Under the pieces are notes generated by a model. That model did no database searches. It was not told the DNA's origin and saw nothing but the letters and a program-made list of their open reading frames with translations. Below, in pieces: positions 61,117-64,000 of a stretch of DNA of 64,000 nucleotides (its first letter is position 1; each line of letters opens with the position of its first letter). The DNA lies in the NCBI RefSeq assembly GCF_900099645.1, contig NZ_FMTL01000004.1, positions 248,001 to 312,000 of the forward strand, in the 5' to 3' direction. This stretch comes from Pseudomonas peli (GTDB lineage Bacteria; Pseudomonadota; Gammaproteobacteria; Pseudomonadales; Pseudomonadaceae). The position numbers and the translations under genes were made by a program.

Positions 61117-61993
61117 GGCGATAATAACGATCCAGTAGGCTCGGCAGCCCCGAGCGCCAGGCTCGCGGTTTGATGCCGAAGGTGTGAAGGATTTTCTTGC
61201 AGGACAGCACCGCATGTTGCGGCTCTTCGGCGGCATCCGGCCGCGCGCTGTGCGCCTGCGGCCCCACGTCCTCAACCAGATTGCTGCGGAAGTGGCGCGC
61301 CTCACTGAGTACCGCCTGGCCCAACGCCAGCGAGGTGGTCGCCTCATGCCCACCGTAGTGGTAAGTGCCCCACAGCGGTGTCTGGCAATCCAGCTGCTTG
61401 AGCACCGCGAGAATCACCCGGGCTGCATCATCGATTGGCGTCGGATTACCGCGCCGATCATCCGCCAGTAGCAGGGGTTCATCATGCGCAGCGCGGGTCA
61501 GAAAGCGTCCGAGCAGGCCATTGGCACTGTCATCCAGCAACCAACCAAAGCGCAATAGCACATGCCGCGGACAGGTGGCACGCACGCGCTGCTCGAAGCG
61601 CCACAGCGCCTGGCCGCGGATACCCAGCGGTGCAGGCTCTTCCCGCTCGCTGTAGGCAGTCGCCCGCGAGCCATCGAAGACGCGATAACTGGAAGGTTGC
61701 AGCAGACGGATCTGATGGTGCTGACAGAGCTCGGCCAGACGCTCAACGGAACGCTCCTGGGCAGCAAACTGCGCCTCGCTGACCGCTTCGGCCTGGAACC
61801 AGTCGAAGTAGTAAGCAAGGTTAATCAGGGCATCGGGGCGGGTGTCATCCAGCAACTGAGTGAGGCTGGCGGGGTCCCAGCCTGACTCCGGCGGTTTGGG
61901 GGCGAGAAAGCCAATGTCTTCCTCGGCGCCGAGGCGGATTAGTGCCTGCCCCAGCGCATTACCGCCACCTAGCAGCATCAGCCGCATACGCAT
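61109..61993 (-). CDS. RmlD-like sugar-nucleotide SDR protein
   Basis: A 294-residue RmlD-type SDR protein. MLLGGGNALGQALIRLG is a modified nucleotide loop (GGGNALG instead of GxxGxxG), DALINLAYYFDWFQAE takes the place of the substrate site, and SSYRVFDGSRATAYSERE and WRFEQRVRATCPRHVLLRFG follow in the same order as in RmlD. The usual YxxxK is not clear: no Tyr in front of the E-Q-R region. The protein may thus be a structural relative without dehydrogenase activity. It is coupled to the epimerase gene. Confidence 0.78.
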   Translation of the reverse strand: MRMRLMLLGGGNALGQALIRLGAEEDIGFLAPKPPESGWDPASLTQLLDDTRPDALINLAYYFDWFQAEAVSEAQFAAQERSVERLAELCQHHQIRLLQPSSYRVFDGSRATAYSEREEPAPLGIRGQALWRFEQRVRATCPRHVLLRFGWLLDDSANGLLGRFLTRAAHDEPLLLADDRRGNPTPIDDAARVILAVLKQLDCQTPLWGTYHYGGHEATTSLALGQAVLSEARHFRSNLVEDVGPQAHSARPDAAEEPQHAVLSCKKILHTFGIKPRAWRSGLPSLLDRYYRHV

Positions 61994-62014
61994 GATCGGC
62001 GTTAACTCAGCAGA

Positions 62015-62503
62015 TCAGAACGGGATATCGTCATCGAAACTGTCAAAATCCGCAGCGGGCTGAGGTGCCTGCTGTGGCGCGGGGCGCGGGGCTGACTGCT
62101 GCTCGCGCTGCGGTGCAGGGCGCTGCTGACGCGGGGCCGAGTCACCACCGGCGTTGTCCGGACGGCCGCCCAGCAGCTGCATGGTGCCCTGCATGTCGAC
62201 AATGATTTCAGTGGTGTAGCGTTTAATACCGTCTTTTTCCCACTCGCGGGTCTGCAACTTACCTTCGATGTACACCTGCGAACCTTTGCGCAGGTATTCA
62301 CCGGCTATCTCGGCAACTTTGCCGAACAGCGACACACGGTGCCATTCGGTTTTTTCGACTTTCTGACCGGTCTGCTTATCGGTCCACTGCTCGCTGGTTG
62401 CCAGGCTCAGGTTGGTGACCGCGTTGCCGCTCGGCAGGTAGCGGGTTTCCGGGTCCTGTCCGCAGGTACCGACCAGAATGACTTTGTTAACCCCACGGGC
62501 CAT
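62015..62503 (-). CDS. ssb: Single-stranded DNA-binding protein
   Basis: A 162-residue SSB. The OB fold occupies residues 1-110 ([40 protein letters not shown]), then a Gln/Pro/Arg-rich linker ([18 protein letters not shown]) and the acidic tip DSFDDDIPF, which binds partner proteins. It protects single-stranded DNA in replication and repair. It is 17 bases downstream of the MFS gene, the order seen in Pseudomonas. Confidence 0.98.
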   Translation of the reverse strand: MARGVNKVILVGTCGQDPETRYLPSGNAVTNLSLATSEQWTDKQTGQKVEKTEWHRVSLFGKVAEIAGEYLRKGSQVYIEGKLQTREWEKDGIKRYTTEIIVDMQGTMQLLGGRPDNAGGDSAPRQQRPAPQREQQSAPRPAPQQAPQPAADFDSFDDDIPF

Positions 62504-62520
62504 AACGTTCTCCTAGGCTT

Positions 62521-63909
62521 TCAGCACGCCATCGGCGCCGGCTCTATGAGGCGCTCAAGGGACGTGCGGTCCAATTGTTGGGTATCCACTTTGATATAGA
62601 TGGCCGCTTCGTCGCGCACCACTACGGCATCCGCCACTCCGGGCACAGCCTGTAAACGCTCGACCAACCCCGCCTCTTGCAAAGCCGCAGCTGAAAGCGG
62701 CAGACGCAGGCTGGTGACATACGGCGGTTCGCGCATAGTAACAGCAAAGGCCAGCCAAAAAAGAGCCAGCAGGGCACAGCCCGCAAACACACCCGACAGG
62801 CTGTAGTGCTGATACAACCAGCCACCCAAGATGCCGCCGAGGGCCGCGCCGAGGAACTGACTGGTGGAATACACGCCCATCGCCGTGCCTTTGCCGCCAG
62901 CCGGAGCGACCTTGCTGATCAACGACGGCAACGAGGCTTCCAGCAGGTTGAATGCGGTGAAGAACACCACCGTGCCAAGCACCAGCGCGCGCAGGCTGGT
63001 GCCGAACCACCAGAAGAACAGCTCACACAGCAACAGCACCGTCACCGCGCCAAGCAGCACATGCTTCATCCGGCGTTTCTTCTCACCGTAGATGATGAAG
63101 GGCACCATGCCGAAGAAGCCCACCAGCAGCGCGGTCAGGTAGACCCACCAGTGCTCTTCCTTGGCCAGGCCGCCCTGCTCTACCAGCGCCAACGGCAAAG
63201 CGATAAAGCTAGCCATTAGAATCGCGTGCAGCACCAGAATACCGAAATCCAAACGCAACAAGTCGGCGTGCTTGAGCGTAGGCAGCAACGCCTGCGTGCT
63301 TACACCCGACTCACGGTGCTGCAACGGCCCTGCGGAACGCGGCACCAGCCCGGCAACAATCAGAATACCGAGCAGCGCCATGGCGGCGGTGGCGAGAAAC
63401 AGTCCGGACAGCCCGAACGCACGCGTCAGCAGAGGGCCAACCACCATCGCCACGGCAAACGACAGACCGATGCTCATGCCGATCATGGCCATGGCCTTGG
63501 TCCGATGTTGCTCACGGGTCAGGTCGGAGAGCAGCGCCATAACCGCAGCGGAAATCGCCCCGGCACCCTGCAGAATGCGTCCGGCAATCACCCCATAAAT
63601 CGAGTCGGCATTGGCCGCTAACAGGCTGCCGGCGGCGAAAACCAGCAGGCCGACATAGATCACCGGCCGTCGACCTATGCGGTCACTGAGCATGCCAAAC
63701 GGAATCTGCAGAAAGGCCTGGGTCAAACCGTAGGCGCCTATCGCCAGGCCGATCAGCGCCGGTGTACTGCCCTGCAACTCCATGCCATAGGTCGCCAGCA
63801 CCGGCAGCACCATAAACATACCGAGCATGCGGAACGCGAACACCAACGCCAGGCCACCGGCCGCGCGGGTTTCACTGCCGCTCATGCGCTCGTTGTGCGG
63901 ATCGTGCAT
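62521..63909 (-). CDS. MFS transporter with C-terminal YajR-like domain
   Basis: A 462-residue major facilitator. Twelve membrane segments span residues 15-395, with motif A GMLSDRIGRRP near residue 72. The last 65 residues (LPLSAAALQEAGLVERLQAV, VVVRDEAAIYIKVDTQQLD) form a ferredoxin-like cytoplasmic domain, as in E. coli YajR. Substrate unknown; drug or sugar efflux is possible. The start ATG is at 63909 with CGTTTTCC before it. In Pseudomonas uvrA is divergent next to it, probably beyond the window. Confidence 0.9.
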   Translation of the reverse strand: MHDPHNERMSGSETRAAGGLALVFAFRMLGMFMVLPVLATYGMELQGSTPALIGLAIGAYGLTQAFLQIPFGMLSDRIGRRPVIYVGLLVFAAGSLLAANADSIYGVIAGRILQGAGAISAAVMALLSDLTREQHRTKAMAMIGMSIGLSFAVAMVVGPLLTRAFGLSGLFLATAAMALLGILIVAGLVPRSAGPLQHRESGVSTQALLPTLKHADLLRLDFGILVLHAILMASFIALPLALVEQGGLAKEEHWWVYLTALLVGFFGMVPFIIYGEKKRRMKHVLLGAVTVLLLCELFFWWFGTSLRALVLGTVVFFTAFNLLEASLPSLISKVAPAGGKGTAMGVYSTSQFLGAALGGILGGWLYQHYSLSGVFAGCALLALFWLAFAVTMREPPYVTSLRLPLSAAALQEAGLVERLQAVPGVADAVVVRDEAAIYIKVDTQQLDRTSLERLIEPAPMAC

Positions 63910-63937
63910 GGAAAACGCCCTGTCGAAATAGGCGGCG

Positions 63938-63943
63938 ATTCTA
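63938..63943 (-). promoter_or_regulatory. Candidate -10 of the MFS-ssb unit
   Basis: TAGAAT on the minus strand, 29 bases before the MFS start. The upstream hexamer at the right distance is poor. The rest of the last 90 bases holds no gene. Confidence 0.35.
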
Positions 63944-64000
63944 GCAGCACCAATGGTTACGGCACAGCAGTGACGCTTTGCCGCGCCTACCTTCGGGCCC

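Noticed and set aside
1-64000. CRISPR arrays, prophage, insertion sequences, tRNA or rRNA genes
   Set aside because: No regularly spaced repeats, transposase or integrase frames, or cloverleaf-like conserved arms were seen on either strand.
63910-64000. LexA box for a divergent uvrA
   Set aside because: No CTGT-N8-ACAG pattern occurs in the last 90 bases; it may lie beyond the window.

Overview
This window is chromosomal DNA of a GC-rich gammaproteobacterium, very probably a Pseudomonas of the mendocina/alcaliphila/oleovorans type. The support is gene content and order. The runs xseB-ispA-dxs, nrdR-ribD-ribE-ribBA-ribH-nusB-thiL-pgpA, a zinc-responsive zrgA/ABC/DUF3299 operon and an oprG-like porin gene lie in the order I remember for P. 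aeruginosa PAO1. No phage, integrase, transposase, CRISPR, rRNA or tRNA gene was seen. Codon use looks uniform, so most of the window is core genome with a few lineage-specific insertions.

Layout. 1-12 kb: a truncated PP2C-like/kinase gene, mtfA, ppa, a TSUP transporter, an OruR-like AraC regulator divergent from a MaoC gene, a BamE-like secreted protein, a MazG-like pyrophosphohydrolase joined to cmoM, two tandem DUF4136 lipoproteins, a GNAT enzyme, and a LysR regulator divergent from an MBL-fold/SDR pair. 12-21 kb: a YjiK-like protein, a SulP transporter, a diguanylate cyclase, a chemoreceptor with two GntR-like boxes upstream, and pbpC. 21-29.6 kb: a small membrane protein, a dispersed repeat, a very large alpha-2-macroglobulin lipoprotein, a MATE pump, a GAF-GGDEF protein and a DUF2214 protein. 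29.6-38.5 kb: xseB-ispA, a 1095-residue single-chain acyl-CoA carboxylase, dxs, and a cobalamin riboswitch controlling btuB. 38.5-48.3 kb: a minus-strand block with a btuF-like gene, ribA, and the riboflavin/thiamine/lipid block with an FMN riboswitch. 48.3-54.3 kb: a lipoprotein, a methyltransferase, CnoX and a Zur-type zinc operon, ending in a second copy of the dispersed repeat. 54.3-60.2 kb: a complete TtpC-type TonB system and oprG behind an ANR-like box. 60.2-64 kb: two sugar-nucleotide SDR genes, ssb and a YajR-like MFS gene.

Themes. Several neighbourhoods concern cofactors and metals: B12 uptake, riboflavin, ThDP and zinc, plus TonB energisation of outer-membrane receptors. Two riboswitches (AdoCbl, FMN) each lie above a hairpin that pairs with a ribosome binding site. 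The FMN case also has a 31-codon open frame overlapping ribE.

The least-explained items are that leader ORF, the pair of about 170-220 bp repeats with inverted ends that both begin at a TAA stop codon, the tandem boxes before the chemoreceptor, and the carboxylase gene splitting ispA from dxs. I found no clearly new multi-gene system. The identifications rest on reading translations and motifs by eye; no database search was run.
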